Of a stretch of 64,000 nt of DNA, positions 23,541-37,095 are shown one piece after another (the first letter of the stretch is position 1; each line of letters opens with the position of its first letter). The translations under genes were made by a program, and so were the position numbers. The DNA comes from Aulostomus chinensis (lineage: Eukaryota > Chordata > Actinopteri > Syngnathiformes > Aulostomidae): the NCBI GenBank assembly GCA_037954235.1, contig JBBMOA010000013.1, positions 25,587,192-25,651,191 on the forward strand, in the 5' to 3' direction. Below the pieces are notes generated by a model that did not search any database, had not been told where the DNA came from, and saw only the letters and a list, made by a program, of their open reading frames with translations.

Positions 23541-26506
23541 CAACACTTTAACTGTCAGCCAAACCAGCAAGACTGAGTGGTGAACACCTCGTTTCTGAGA
23601 GGTCTGGCTGGTTTGGTGCGATGGCGTGGAGCTTGTGTCAGAATCATCACATCAGTATTCTATTTGGACCTGTAAAATCAGCTCAGATGTAATTAATCAA
23701 ATGAAATATAACAATGGCTCAATTCCATTTATTGTCCCGCTGAGTCCCGTCATTGATATACAACAGCAGAGCTGGAACTGGCTCACCTGAATGAAAAGCA
23801 ACCATTAACGTCTCCTGTGTTTTTCCTGTTTTGATGAGTCAAAATGAAAATATCCTCAAAACAGTCACAGCTTCAGTGCTTTTAAGCATTAGCTCAGTTT
23901 AGCTAGCGGTACGTTAGCTTCCTCGTTAATATTCAGTCACCAGTAAAGGAAACTCTGACCAACTGGTTCATAACCAAGCACCCTAATAATTATAGAAACG
24001 CTCATGTCTGGTTCCTTAGACACATACAAGTCAGCACGAGGCAAAACTTTGCAGCAGCACAAGCTTTCATTAAAATACCAGATTTTTCACTCCTGTCGTT
24101 TCCTTAATCTTGTCACATTTGTTATGTTCATTGAAATATATTTCATCATCTGACACTCAACTGGTTTGCAGCCTGCGCAGGATTTTAATTGCCCTCTTGG
24201 ATGAAGCTTCGCAACACTGGCCCATCCTGAGAAATACCTTTGTGTCTAGCGAGTACACTGGCAAGTCCCCCAACATCTTTTGGAGGGTCATCCATATCCT
24301 ATAAACTGATAAAATACTGACTTTTGGCTGTCATTCGTAGGCTCTACAAATGTCTCTGGACTCCGGTCAGAAAATTTGTTTCTGTTCCTTGTCTCAAGGA
24401 TTTTGGAAGTGCAATCGATGGCTTGAGTTGTTACTTTGGATCTCCTTGTGATTGCAGCCGCAAAGGGCTTACAACAATCAGTGCAAAGATGGAGTCTGCT
24501 GCAGAGAGATGGCTCTTCCCAGACGGTTATTTGTGTTAACACAAGGTCAGCGTTCAGTGCCGATACCATATTTTTCTTTCTGTTTACTCGTACGCTTTGA
24601 TGACGTGCTGGTGGCATTTATGTTCTCTGTAATTTCTTCTGACAAATTTACTACCCAGCCTGCGCTAGTTTCCCCATCCAAAATCAGTAGTAAAAAAAGT
24701 GTGGCTTTTCCCAAGTAAAACCCTAAATCATGAAAAAAAAATAAAAAAAATACCAGAGCTTCTTGAGAACTTCACTAGCTTGGTGATCATATTAACACTT
24801 TAAGTGCACGTTATTTTATTGTCCTGTGGCTCAGAGTGTGACTGTGGATTTAAATATCAAAGCCCTGTAGAAAAGATCTTTTTGTGAATAGTGAGAAGCA
24901 AATTCTCCAGTCGTTCCCATCAACGGCCCACAGTCTGGACACAAGGCCCGGTGCTCAGCATTTGTCTTAAAATTAATCAGACGTCGGTTTGGGACTGCTA
25001 GGAATTAGTAACTCTGAGGTGCCATTCATTGTGCTAAGCTAACTAGTTTGTAGCATGAAGCAGCACAGCGGACGGCGAAGGCTATGGGCAGGATGGCAGC
25101 CAATGGAGCTTGGAATATTTGCATTAAACACAAGAAGGAAAAGCTCTTGACACTTGGATCCTGTGAGAGATTTAGATAATCGAGTTATGCTGCTGCGCTT
25201 CGCTGATGAATGCCAACAGCATCTCTCCTAATGGGGAGATGCTTTATCACTCCACTGGGAGGAGATCGTTGAGGGTGTTTAATCAGCGGGCCTGTTCTTT
25301 AATCCTGTCATTGAGTTCATTTTTCAGACTCAGGTTTGGAAGAAGGGTTCCCAACCCTGAAAGCAGCTGTCCGGGAAGGTGGAGGAGGAGGCACACAAAC
25401 GCAGAGAGGAGCTTCTGAAATGATGACTTCTTGTAGCGGATCAAACACTTGAGGTTGGAAAGGGCAAAAACTTAAACTAACCAATGAAGTTCACCATAAA
25501 TATGAATGAAACTAATGTCGCAACAAGAAGCAGGTGCGAGGGTCAGGAAGGAGCTGATTGGACGGACAAGACACAGGCGAATTAGTCGGAAAGGTGGGAA
25601 GCAGACAAAGCCTGGAGGCAAGGCTGCGTTCTGTTGTACTGTTGACTCTGATAGGTCGACTCTGACATGGAAGAGGACCGTGAAACAGCCTTTCACATCT
25701 CAAGTAAGAAACGCAGGCAGGCCCCACCAAGTTCCCAAAGTTCACCCGCCTGCTGTCAGAACAAACACTGTGTGGCAGCACGCTGAGTTTAGCTGAATTA
25801 GCTTTTCCAGAAATGTTCAAATTTGTGTCACTAAACATTTATTCCCATTCAGTTGATTTGCGATTTACACGTCTGTGAGCTGCTTGGGCCGTGTCGCCAT
25901 AGGAGATGTGCAGTTTTTCTCAACAGGTGCAGTGAAGCGCACGGTAACCGGAGGTCAGAAATACCAGGTAGGAGCTATCAGCTTCAACAAAACAAGACCA
26001 ATGAGGGGAGCACATTTCAAAATGGAAGTGGGACGGATACTGAGTTGATTAAAAAAAAGCTTAGGAAAACACAAACCAGAGGCATAAAGGAAGACAAGGA
26101 ACAAGACAAGATTAGAACTGAAATGTTAACAGGAAACTAAGGGTCCAAAACTCAAAGTCCAGAATTAAAACTGGTAATGGGACTTGAGCTGACCATCAAC
26201 AGGAACAGCTGGAACCCCACCAAGGTCGCAGAGGTGAAGCAGGTGTGATGTACACAATAATGATCTTTCCCAAAGTGGTGTTTTGTTTGGGATCTTTTCC
26301 GTGCGTTGAGCAGCGTCGTGTAGCTCGCTGTCTGACATGTCACCCTTTGAATGTCCTTGAAAATGCTGCTCCACACACTTTCAAACTATTTTTAGTTGTT
26401 GGACGGTGCAAAACTTCATGCTTCATCAAAAACTGACCACACGTGGATCCTCATTTGTGGATGCTGGGCGAGAAAATGACTCCTGCACTGTGCTGTGTGC
26501 TGGCTA
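23541..26506. other. Unannotated DNA with one possible MITE arm
   Basis: CATTCATTGTGCTAAGCTAA at about 25033-25052 matches the right arm of the 54-kb MITE, but its body is absent nearby. No gene was recognised. Open frames reach 109 codons without bias. Confidence 0.45.
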
Positions 26507-26507
26507 G

Positions 26508-26552
<45 letters not shown>
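26507..26552. repeat. (GA)n microsatellite, interrupted
   Basis: About 46 bases of GA with two AAAG interruptions. Confidence 0.95.
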
Positions 26553-27737
26553 CTGAACTAACACACAAAGAGGTAAAATAAGTAGACTGGACATAATGAA
26601 AAACTAAACCTGGAGAGATGCTTAGAGTGGCCGTCCAAATCAAACAGACATTTCGCCAATGCTCCAACCTCAGCAAGCCATCCATCATTGGACGGGGACA
26701 TTATTACAACATGTTTTCAGCATCTAGTTCCATAGGTGGAAGGTATCGTGTTTTTTTTCTTTCAGGGTGTAACTGCGGAGTGAGGCCCTGCTTGTGCTGG
26801 AGGTTGTTATAAAGGGATGAATGTACAAGCAGAGGCTGACTTGGACCGTGTTTGTCTCAAGGAAACTGCCTTAATTATCCCAGTCATTCCTGGGAAAAAG
26901 GGGGGATTTCTCCATCAAGCGAGGTGTTAAAAGCAAGAAATCGTGAATCTCGAGCCATCATCTAAAAGTGGACATTTGGAGATCGTAGGGAAGATCAGGT
27001 GACGTGTTTACCTTTTCAATTAAAGCTAGCAGACAAGCAAGATACATGGAAAAAAATCCAAATCTGTTTAGGGAATTGTCAATAACAGAGACGCTGGATG
27101 TTCTCCTGTAACCAGGCTGTCAGCAACCCACTCCCTCAGTTCCAGCCTCGGAGGCAGGAACCTGACAGTGCACCGTTTCAGCTCTCTTGAAGCAACGGTT
27201 CAACTGAGCGACTCAATCAAAACTCAGCAGTTGAAACAGGACTGTAACTGTCAGATGGGTTTGAGCTCAACTTCATTCATGACATACCTCTCAATCATTT
27301 TAATTCAATAATGCAGCAAAGCAGGCAGCCTTTTACTGCAGTCTTCAAACTGAGATGTAGCCTGCAAGCTAGTTTGTTTTTGCTTATAACAGCAACATGT
27401 GAAATAGATTTGCTCTAATAATGTGACCTTCACTATTGGCCAAGGATAGCTTCTTGTTTGTTAGCTTGTGTGCAAACGTGTCTGTCTTTTGTTATGCATG
27501 TGATTGTATGTCCTGCTAAAAGCCAGGTGACTGACCGTGCCTGACTGCATCCAGCATCCACAGAGGATTGAAGCGTGTGATGCTTCTCTATCGTGCTGCT
27601 TTCACTACAAAGTCTCGGCTAATGCGTTCCATCCTTGTGCCACACACACAGCCGTGTTACTTTACAGAGGTATTACTGTAACATAAAAGCAGAGGAGCTG
27701 CTTTCTGCTGGTCACTTTCCATCTCGTACGGTCCAGA
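26553..27737. other. Unannotated DNA, no gene seen
   Basis: Nothing recognisable beyond short open frames. Confidence 0.5.
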
Positions 27738-27761
27738 AACACACACACACACACACACACG
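27738..27761. repeat. (CA)n microsatellite
   Basis: A pure CA array, the first of three within 360 bases. A 160-codon open frame (27635-28117) threads all three and is an artefact (HTHTHTH runs). Confidence 0.95.
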
Positions 27762-27964
27762 CAATCCAACCATGTCTCGAAAGTTTCAACTATCTGATGT
27801 ACAGCGTTGCCAGAGTCTGGAAAGGGAACTTTGACCCTGCGGATGACCGTATGAATGCAGTCATTTTCTCCTGTGGTCCTTTGGTCCGCAACCAGCTCAA
27901 CTTGATAGAACACGAGGCCTTTTTTAATTGTGAAATGTCTGGAGTGCTTTTAAATGCAGCTGTA

Positions 27965-27990
27965 AACACACACACACGCACACACACACA
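27965..27990. repeat. (CA)n microsatellite
   Basis: A CA array with one GC interruption, the second of the cluster. Confidence 0.93.
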
Positions 27991-28061
27991 AAACCATCCT
28001 GCTGAGTTTTCATTTGTGACTATGGATTTAGAAGCAGTGACTCATATTGGCACTACTTGCA

Positions 28062-28092
28062 GACACACACACACACACACAAACACAAACAC
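28062..28092. repeat. (CA)n microsatellite
   Basis: A CA array ending in AAACACAAACACA, the third of the cluster. Confidence 0.93.
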
Positions 28093-29475
28093 ATCCACTG
28101 TCACTGGCCTTTTATAAAATGTTATGCTGTCCATGTGTGAATGAGGTAATTACAGTTTCATTCACAATAATATAAACAGATCATTTGACTCTCATTACAA
28201 ACCACTTCCACTCCACTCAGCTACCATGGCGAATTTATGAATAATAAATGTGAAAGTTTAAATCATTCCAGTTCATCTACCTCAAGAGGTTTTTCCTCTT
28301 TCTGTCCATGACTTTCTGCTTCACCTTGTTGCTTTTTGGTCCAGTTAGCCTCCATTAATACAAACTGTTTGAATCTGCTGTGGTTGAGATTTGACCTCCC
28401 GCTGGATCCACTAGGAGAGAGCGACAGTTGCTCCTCATGCATCTGTTTTACAGTAGCGTCCCAATTATTTTGATGGGCTGCTCCAACGCTTAGCGATCCT
28501 GCTGCTGGATATGGATCTGTGGTACTTCTATGCACAGACTGAACTGCTTTAATACTGTCAGGTGAACAAAGATCTCATTCAGTGCCAACCATTAACAATG
28601 AAGACTCCATCTTCAAGTTGTGATTTGTTCTTTGTTTTTGTTAAAACGATGAAATACATTTTAATTAGTGGTGGGAAAAAGCAGGTAAAGTAGAAAACTG
28701 TAGTAAATATTTGGGCGATGTCCAGCCTGAAGTGTAACATCACATGAATGAAAGCATCTGCTCTCGTTCAAACTGTTTCTACGGGCCGAACCAAATCGTT
28801 CTGCGGAACAAACCATCTCACGCGCCAGCAACAAGCCTGAACATCTTGGTGATGTACTTCTAAACATCGCCCAAGTTCTGAACTTGTGACAGCCAACACA
28901 ATAACTTATAATGAGCCTTTAAATTTTAATTTTACAAGCGTGCACATGAGGCAATCAGGGACAACTCTCACGACTCTCACAAACACAACTCGCTCCTCTG
29001 CGACTGGGTTTGTCGTAGAACGTGCATGATACAAGCACACAGTGTTATCCAGAAGTGGAAATATCATCAACGCGATGGACTTTTTCTATCCCACAAGAAG
29101 AGGCTTCGACTGTGAGAGTCTGTGGTCCGTCATGTTTTTCAATTTTATCCTGAAGACTTTTTTTCACTGCCTAACTTCTGGTCAGCTTTTAGAGGGCAGC
29201 CCTGGTGGATATCGAGCATTTAGAGCAGCTACAGGTTTGCACCATGTGTTAATAATCAAATCAAGAAGCCCCCTCACCTCTCTACCGCAGCCCCGGTGGC
29301 ATTTTTGCGTTGGATTTTCACATTTATTCTTGTCCACGCAAACTGTCTGGAAGCTCACAAGTCCATCAGATTCCTGGCTAGTCGATCACGGCCCAACGAT
29401 CTCATATTGCCCATAATACTAGAGAGGAGACATGGTTTAAATCTCGTCCTCTCCATCAGTCTTGTCTTGTCCAAG
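28093..29475. other. Unannotated DNA, no gene seen
   Basis: GAGGTAATTACAG near 28143 is a TAATTA homeodomain-type word. A perfect 11-bp inverted repeat (TTGGGCGATGT, 28711 and 28864) is at the level expected by chance. Confidence 0.45.
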
Positions 29476-29489
29476 CCCCCCCCCCCCCC
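29476..29489. repeat. C14 homopolymer run
   Basis: Fourteen C in a row. An A15 run follows at 29691-29705. Length calls in such runs are error-prone. Confidence 0.9.
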
Positions 29490-32400
29490 ATCACTCTGTT
29501 CCCCCTCTGCATCTGCTGTCTTCTCATACATTCTGCAGGGCCCGTTGTTGTGGTCGTCCTCATCAGCTCGTCCCTGATGTAACATAGGAGTTCAGAGTTG
29601 CAGCTGACAAATTTGAACCGTCCTCGCTCTGCACATTATTTTCCACAGTCATTCAATGAATCATTATGTTTATAGAATCTCAAGAAAACTAAAAAAAAAA
29701 AAAAACACTCTTCCACAGCCCAAAGTGAGGGTGTTCAAATGTTTCTCTTGTCCATCCAACAGTCCAAAAGCCAAAGACCCTTTTTTCTGTCATCAATGAC
29801 AAAAAAGCAGCAAATATTTATACTGAAGAGTGCAAAACCGACAAATGTTGAGCATTTTTGCTAGAGCAAAGACTGAAGGGATAGTTGTATCTACCGCTTC
29901 CCCCGTGCTCTTTCTCCCTTGTTTAGTTTAACCGGGGTTGTGGGCTTGGATGTTCTGCCCTTATCTGTAACTCAACTGAGCTGCCACAGTAATGCCCGAC
30001 TCTGCTCACCCACACAAACACTCAACCCATCCCGCGAGCTTCGTTCTTCCCCATATGGGACAGATTGAGTTGTGACCACAGCTTCTCTCTCTCATCCTGA
30101 ATCAATGCAGCAGAAATCAGCCTCCTTTTATGCTTTCCTGAGCCCACACAACAAGAAGGGAAGGCACTGATTCAGCAGCAGATTCTCTCTCCGCACTACT
30201 GAGGTCGGATGTAAATCCCCCTGAGGTCGGAGGTCAAGTGTTTTCATCATCTGTGCGGCTATTATTTTACGTGTCATTATCAGCTGCATAATATCCCGGC
30301 TCAGACAGGAAACGGGCGTAGATGCAAGTGAGGAAGTGTGGAGATGTGGGCCGTGTATGGCTTGTTGCCCTGCAGCTGCGGTTTGGGTCTAGTTCCCCCC
30401 TAAGGACCTCACACAAGCCAGTTCATGTCCATCCAGTAAGTCTTCACCGTCTCCAACTGCAAAGGAAGCAGCTGTGTTTCATCCTAATAACCACCATTGG
30501 CAGCACTGAGCTCAGCATCAGCAGGACTGAGCTTCCATGTCATCTGACCACAGCTGCACTGATTTTTGATAAGCTTAGAAGTTTTGGAGCTATTTATTAT
30601 GTCCCAAACCTCGCTCCCTACCAAAATCACTCCCATTCTTATATCACATCGCACGAGCAGAGCCAAAAGCCATTAGCCACATTGTAATCCAATCCAAGTG
30701 TTGCACATTAGTGCTGATAGTGAGGAGGAGAGTCCACCAATATCTCACAGGAGCCTCCTCGTTTATATTGATTTCCTGACATTTTAGGGCCGCTGTGGTT
30801 TTCATTGCTTAGGACGGATGGAAAGTTTGCACGTCTGCATAAAGCAGACTCCTGCTCTCCCATGTACATGCAGGATGTTACATCCATTACAACACAGAGG
30901 AAATGTACAGGTAACAAATAAAAACTTGATTAACGTGATATAATGTGAATGTTATCTTCCTTCCCTGGATGTTAAAACGGACCATAAATACTTAAACAGC
31001 TGCTTAGCACCAAATGACTCTCAAGCACTCGTCACCTAGCAGTGCAAGAACTGGTTCCTGGACTTTGTTTAGCGCTGGGGTGCTCAAAAGAAAACTTAAA
31101 TTTTATTGTGTGATATCTTTATATCAGTTATCTCATTGCAAAAATCTGAATTTATTATCAATATTAAATGTAAGTTCCAGGAAGGTTTGTCAATTTAAAA
31201 GCCCGATGTTGTTAATAAAAATTAAAGTTTCGGTTGAGGAAACCCATGGTGGTGCTAACTTCCAGGATGGCCGCCAGAAAGACATCGTCCTTGCAGCGCT
31301 CTGAGCTTTATGAACTCAGCTGAATCCAGTGCTAAATGTAATTTCGCCGTTTGTCTTTGTTGCCTAGAAACTTTCGTAACTTTTAATGAAGTGTCCCTCT
31401 TCCTTGCCTCTGCATCTCCACTCTCCACCCTCGACCTCGCAGTGAGGGAAGAGCAAGAGGGCAGCTTGAATGGCAGAGAGATGAACGGTAGCGTTAGCGT
31501 TCGGCTGGCATGCAGCAAAACCAAAACTGAATTGGAAAGAGTGATTGATTCACAGAGGTTTTGCTAAATCTGTTTACATCCAAATCCAAATCACCATCAG
31601 CATCATGTTTCTTAAAATGTGTTTATAGTTGTATCACTTTCACATAAAGTGAGAGAATCCATGTCAGAAGCAGCTTTGGGTGGTGAGGAGATTAAATAAA
31701 CACCAACATTTGTTAGCGGAGACCACTGATTGTTTCCTGTTTGCAACCGCGAGTTAAGACAGGGTTTTAAAAACCAACATTGTGTTCTAACTTTAACAAA
31801 AGTGCTCATTTGAACCCAAATCCTGATCCTTCCTTTAAAAAGTCTTTAGTGGCTTGGTCTAACCAGACATTAACCGTAGTGTTGATACATCATGAAACAA
31901 CTTCTTTGTCTTTTCAGTCATGGATCAAGATGGCGCACAGACACTGGCGTTGTATCAGAGGGTTGGAACAAGCGAATTTTATGATCATTGGCGTTGGAGG
32001 ACTTGTTGGTTGGGTGAGGTCGTCTCCATCCCTCATCAAGCCCGCAGAGCTCTTTTGTCAGTGGGATGGCCTGCCAGGAACAATTATCCTCATTTCTGGT
32101 CATCTTATTTTTATTTTCAAGATTAACAATGGATCATTTAGTCTATAAAATTCGACAAACGTACCACAATTTCCTAGGACCCAAGGTGTCCATGCAACAG
32201 TCCACAAGTCTTCATTTTCTGGAAGCCCAGCACTGGCGAGCGTTTGATATTTTTATATCCAATTAATTTATAGCCACTTCATTTCCTTTCAGTTGACTAA
32301 TCAGGTTTTTGTTGCAGCTTTGATTTTATTATTCTGAGTAAATGGGGAAAAAAAAAAAAGCACCTGAGTTTCTCAAAGATGCTTCTCGGAGGCCAAAGTA

Positions 32401-34159
32401 CAGGACGTGTGCTGCTCAGCAAACTATGTGCATCTGTCAATTTTGATTTTTAACTCCAGCAACTGCAAGGTCAAATTTGACTGATTATTGGCTTCAAATA
32501 TCATAGGAAAGTACTGATCCTATTTACTTTTAAAATTACCACCAGTTGAATCCCCCAATTAGAGGGATTGCAACCTGTCAAATGTCCTTGCTTCAAAACA
32601 CGATATGTAATCACACACACGATCTGAAATATTTTCCAGAGTAGATGAATTGTTTTTTTGGAATCAAACCCTTCATTTGTAAACTGACAAATTGAAGTGG
32701 CCAATAAAAATTATGTATGACCTTGGTAAAGTGAAGCCCTGATGCAGACTGCGCAGGTACGCCGCCTTCACTCCTCATCTGCACTTTCTTGGCTCTTGTG
32801 AGGATATTTGCTGCCAAAACTCAACACACTCAGAATCACATTGGTGTGTTCAACATGTGGAGTCTCTTTAAACTGGCAACGATGACATTAGTTGAATACA
32901 ACTACAGGCAGTCTGATATTTCCTGAGAAATTAAGGCAAATGTCTGGAGATGGGAGTCGATGCATGTTTGAGATGTTCATACCGTGACCCACTGTTTGAC
33001 TGACGTATCTGTGTAAGAGTGAACTGCTATGAATCAGACCGGCACTGACGGACTCAAACCCCACTGCTCTGCCCCCCTCGCTGGGATGAACATGAGAGGC
33101 GGATCGTAACAGAGACATGATGGAGGAATTTGTTTAAACAATAACACCAGTTAGACAGAAGCGTCAGCTAAGCCACAGGCATCAGAGGCGCGGCCTGATC
33201 AGCTGATCTGAATGAGAGAGAGAGACTCTGTCAGGAGATGCCAGTGTGCAATTTATGGGGTGAGATGGGAGGGGAACCCACTCATTTGTCAGTCAATTAG
33301 CTGGAATGACATATTTTTGCTGTCCAAGAGGAAGTTAGCAGCGTCATGAGTTCCTTTGACAAAGAGCCAGCACGGTTTTTGCTTTTGACTTTGGAAAAAG
33401 TTCGCAAATAATACTTTAATACTGTATTTAATCAGACTTATAAAACACGAAAGCCACCTGTAAATAAAGCAAAATTCTCAAAGTTGAACAAAGTCAAAGA
33501 ATTAAATGTTTAGATCAATATGTAGGAAAAAAACAACAGTCATTATGATGCTATTCATGGCAGTGGAATATTCTCATTTTCTAATAAAATGTTGGAAAGA
33601 TTACATTATTTTTCCTCTATCAATATGCAGTACTTCAGTCTGGTCTACTTGTGCTTGGAGGGGAACTTTACCACCCACCATCCTCACTGGGTTCTGTGTA
33701 ATACTTTCCCAAAATTGACTGTACACAGTGGACTAGTGTTCCCTTTTCCTCCAAACATTTACAACATATATCTTGAAAGTGAAAATTTCATTTTAGTCTG
33801 GAGTGATGTAAGACTGCATTAACCGTTTCTAGAGCAGAAACTTGTGCTGAGAGTATTTAGTTGTGCTTTCAAGGTCACCAGGTCGCGGTCATTTCACATT
33901 TATTCACTTGACTCCTCTCACTTACAGCAAACTGAGTCTCTTTATTTGCATCGTGTGTTTCCTCCATCCAAAGAATTTTGCATCAGGAATGAAACCTGTG
34001 GCCTGGAGGTAAACAGAAGGTTTTGAGGATGGTTCTCCCTCTTGTCTTTCTGCCCACAGTGACTCGGTCCAAATCCGAGCAGGCACAGAGGAGGTGTACC
34101 ACATTCAAGTCCTTCCCAGAAATCTCATCAACCTTCGTTGGAACACAAATACTTAAAAG
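29490..34159. other. Unannotated DNA, no gene seen
   Basis: 4.7 kb with no recognised repeat copy and no coding-like frame. Open frames reach 124 codons and have unbiased third positions. GTCAGTCAATTAGCTGG near 33290 is a homeodomain-type word. Confidence 0.5.
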
Positions 34160-34183
34160 TTGCGAAGAGTTTCACCCAGCGAG

Positions 34184-34494
34184 ATGGAAGACTGGCATGT
34201 TGGAGGAGCTTCTGGTGATCTGGGCCTAGAGGTTAGAAGACCAGTGCCAAAGAAAGAGAGTCTCAAATCTCTTGTCTTAAATTGAGTCTGCAGAGCCACA
34301 AGGAGCAGATGGAGAAAATCCAGAGCTTGTGGAAGGCAGCGAGCAGCGCCATGGCAGCAAGATGGGAGGCCAAGAAAGAGAAGCCCCTCACCGCCTTCCA
34401 TCAGAAGCAGCAGAAGCTCCAGACATTGGAGACGTGCCAGATGCAGAGTCAAGACGCGTGCTAGAAGGTGAAGCAGCTGGAAGAGCTGCACCAT
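34184..34494 (+). pseudogene. Broken coiled-coil segment, possible SYCP3/XLR-family relic
   Basis: From 34282 to 34494 one plus-strand frame has about 85 percent G or C at third positions, much higher than the surroundings, and encodes a Gln/Lys/Glu-rich helix. It includes HKEQMEKIQSLWKAASSAM and FHQKQQKLQTLE, then MQSQDAC, an in-frame TAG at 34462-34464, and KVKQLEELHHV. The order (KIxxxWK, then QQKxLQ, then QSQ, then KQLxE) resembles the SYCP3/Cor1/XLR coiled coil of the synaptonemal-complex lateral element, with about 25 residues missing in the middle. An upstream piece beginning MEDWHVGGASGDLG (34184) lies in another frame and ends at TGA near 34278, so at least one frameshift and one stop break the reading. 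Family SYCP3 proteins are about 200-250 residues, and only about 100 are represented here. The similarity is by eye and weak. The coding origin is better supported than the family name. Confidence 0.4.
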
Positions 34495-36946
34495 GTGTGC
34501 AGAGTGACACGCCGGCGCAGCAGGTTGCTATACTGTCTGTGCTGCGTGCAGCTGTGTGTTCCAAGTTCTCACAGGAGACTCTGAGCAGGATGGAAGTGTT
34601 TTCCTGCTTTTTACATTGCCGGTATTTTTCAGCTGCTCTGCTTTGCCCTGTGTTCATTTCGATAACTTTGAAGTCCCCTCTGTTCTTTTCTACAGAGCTC
34701 TATGTGGATTCGGTCATGTTATAATTCTTTCAGATCTTGTTCTTCTGTCACATACTGAAAAAAAACCAACACACCAGCTGAGTAAGAGAGGAGATCTGCA
34801 GGTCCACGCAACTCCCCTGTTCAGTGCAACAGCTTCTGCTGCTACAGCAGCCCTGTCACGTCATGTTGCGGTGACAGAGGTGTTTCTGCAGCCAGGAATA
34901 CAAAATACAAACAATGGTCATGTGATCACCACTTAGAGTGTCCGTGGTCTCTGTGGAATGTTGCAGAAATGATTCTGGGGACAATAAACAACTAGATATT
35001 AAAAATTAGGCTAAAAACTAAAAATTGAGCGTTTCATGAAAACCTTCTTCCCGCCTCAAAGATCGTTTTAGAAGCAGGATCTTGACTGGAGTATTTTAAC
35101 ATTGTGGCGCTGCTACTTTTACTGAACTACAGCGAGGTAGTCCTGTGTTGAACCTATCTGCCCGACTGTCAGCCTGCTGCAGTGGTCGGCGCACTCTCGG
35201 GATCTCTGACAAACGTCCACCTGCTGCAATTTTTCATCAGCTGTCAAAACTACCTCAACTGTCACGATCCTGTCTGGACCGAGTCTAAATGGTGGACTCT
35301 TGGATTATGTTCTCATGGATTCTTCTGCCCTGGCCTTCTCCGCCCTCGTGTTCTCCCACCTTTTTCTTGTTTTGTCATTGGCTGAGTTTGTATGTTAGCT
35401 CAGTCTAATTCGTTAGCCTCGGATCAGTTGTTCTCGCAAACAAAGAGACCAACAAACAGGTAAAAAAATTTCAAATGTTCTTATCAAAAACGAAAATCCC
35501 TGCTTCTGCCTCAGTGGAGTGGCGACTTCTGTGGGCCATCCTCCACCTCTCCTCTACGCTTCATGAAAATTGATCAAGTATTTTTTGCACAGATCTGCAA
35601 AACCTGGCAATGAAAACACGACATCCATGATGAAGGTTAAAGTCTTTGTCATGAAACAAAGGCCTGCTGAGGGATGATGAGTTACGAGACAGCACAGTTG
35701 CCCCCGTGACTCCCATTCTTTAAGGATTTGTTCAGAGCCAAACCACAAAGATTCGATTTTTTTTACATCTGTCTGCCAAAGAGTTGAGAGAACATCCATT
35801 TAATTTTAACAAGTTTGTGTGTGTGTGTGACTGTGTATGTGCGTGTGTGTGCATGACCATTAGGCTTTCAGTGGGGGAAATTACACTGCTATTGAAGGCT
35901 GACATGACCCCATGTGACTGGGGGGAGGGCAGAGGGCTTGATAAAAATGACGAAGCAAGAAACTATAGATCATTCTCCAAATCAGGGGCGGCGTTAACCT
36001 CGGAGATCTGGGGAGCAGTAAGGTTCAAGGAATACAGGCCTGGAGTTATTATTTTAAGGTTGAACTTTACTAAAATGGACCTACTAAGTTACTTGAGCCA
36101 CAGCTCAACTGTGCCCCTTTTCCTGGAGGGGTCAAAGGTCAGTAGCTGTTGAGACTGCAGGAGACTGAGAGGAAAAGTGTTGGGTGGAACACTGCTGGCT
36201 GGCTGTTGAGAAAGGACCTGGAAGGTGTAGAAACTAAACCACAACAAATATAATCATATTATGATGACAGTTTAGTTAGGTTATGCTCTCTTTGCCCTTC
36301 TGCGAAACCTCAAACGTGATTTCTTCTCAGTGCAGACAACCATTGCTCTGCTGGTGCCTGCTAGGTTATCGTAGGTGGCCTCCACCTCCATAAAGATCCC
36401 CAAACCACAAAAGCTATTTACAGTACAAAAAGGCACATTTTGAAAAGGGGTTCCGAGTCTAAATCCTCTGGCCATCATTTTCTCTCTGCATGATAATATA
36501 CCCTCAAATTACACCCTCCTGATTGATATGTAGGCCTCTATTTTTAACTCTGTGCCGTTTAAAGTAAAAGATTATTATTTTGCAGTGTTTAAAAAAAAAA
36601 ACAACTGAAAATGCACTTGAAAGGACTTGATGAGGTTTTAAACCTAGGAATTAAAACAGTACAACAGAAGAAGAAGCAAAAAGTTGAACTAAGTGATAGC
36701 ACACAACGTTTAGTAGCTATAATACTCTGTGTGGGGGGGCTAATGCAAATTTTTGCCAAATGCTAGTTTTGCAAATAATCTATTTACCTTTAAATATAAA
36801 GAGCATTCTAGATACTTCATGTAAAACTACAAGGTCTCGGTGGCCCTTGAGGGAAAGTCATGTGACTACCAAACTCAGGAAGCTCTTGCAAATACTCTTG
36901 ATGTCTTTATTTTCAAAGTAAAACATGTAATTGTTACACCATCAAG
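34495..36946. other. Unannotated DNA, no intact gene
   Basis: Open frames at 34329-34724 and 34556-34936 overlap and continue from the relic in other frames. The short stretch near 34510-34560 might be its decayed C-terminal part. An imperfect TG tract lies at about 35812-35850. Nothing else is recognised. Confidence 0.45.
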
Positions 36947-37095
36947 AAGGAAGGAGGTCATGTTTTCTTCTGCATTTATCTATTTGACTTGTACACTGAC
37001 TGACTTGTACGTACAGGGAAACTATGAAGCCAAATCTCACCAAATTGGGGGGGCATCAGCCATGGAAGGACCCTTTAAATGTGAGAGCAGATCTG
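36947..37095 (+). mobile_element. Dispersed repeat 'AAACTA-GAAC', diverged copy
   Basis: GGAGGTCATGTTTTCTTCTG followed by AAACTATGAAGCCAAATCTC, GGGGGGGCATCAGCCATGGA and AGGACCCTTTAAATGTG has the layout of the repeat at 60013-60180 (GAGG..AATCTTTTC, then AAAACTACGAGGCCCATT, then GGAGGG, then GAAGAACCCACAACATTT). It is more diverged than the other two copies. Confidence 0.5.

Noticed and set aside
27635..28117. 160-codon open frame, plus strand
   Set aside because: It threads three (CA)n arrays and owes its length to HTHT-type repeats. The unique parts show no coding bias.
28711..28874. Perfect 11-bp inverted repeat TTGGGCGATGT
   Set aside because: One or more such pairs within 160 bp are expected by chance in 64 kb, and no transposon features accompany it.
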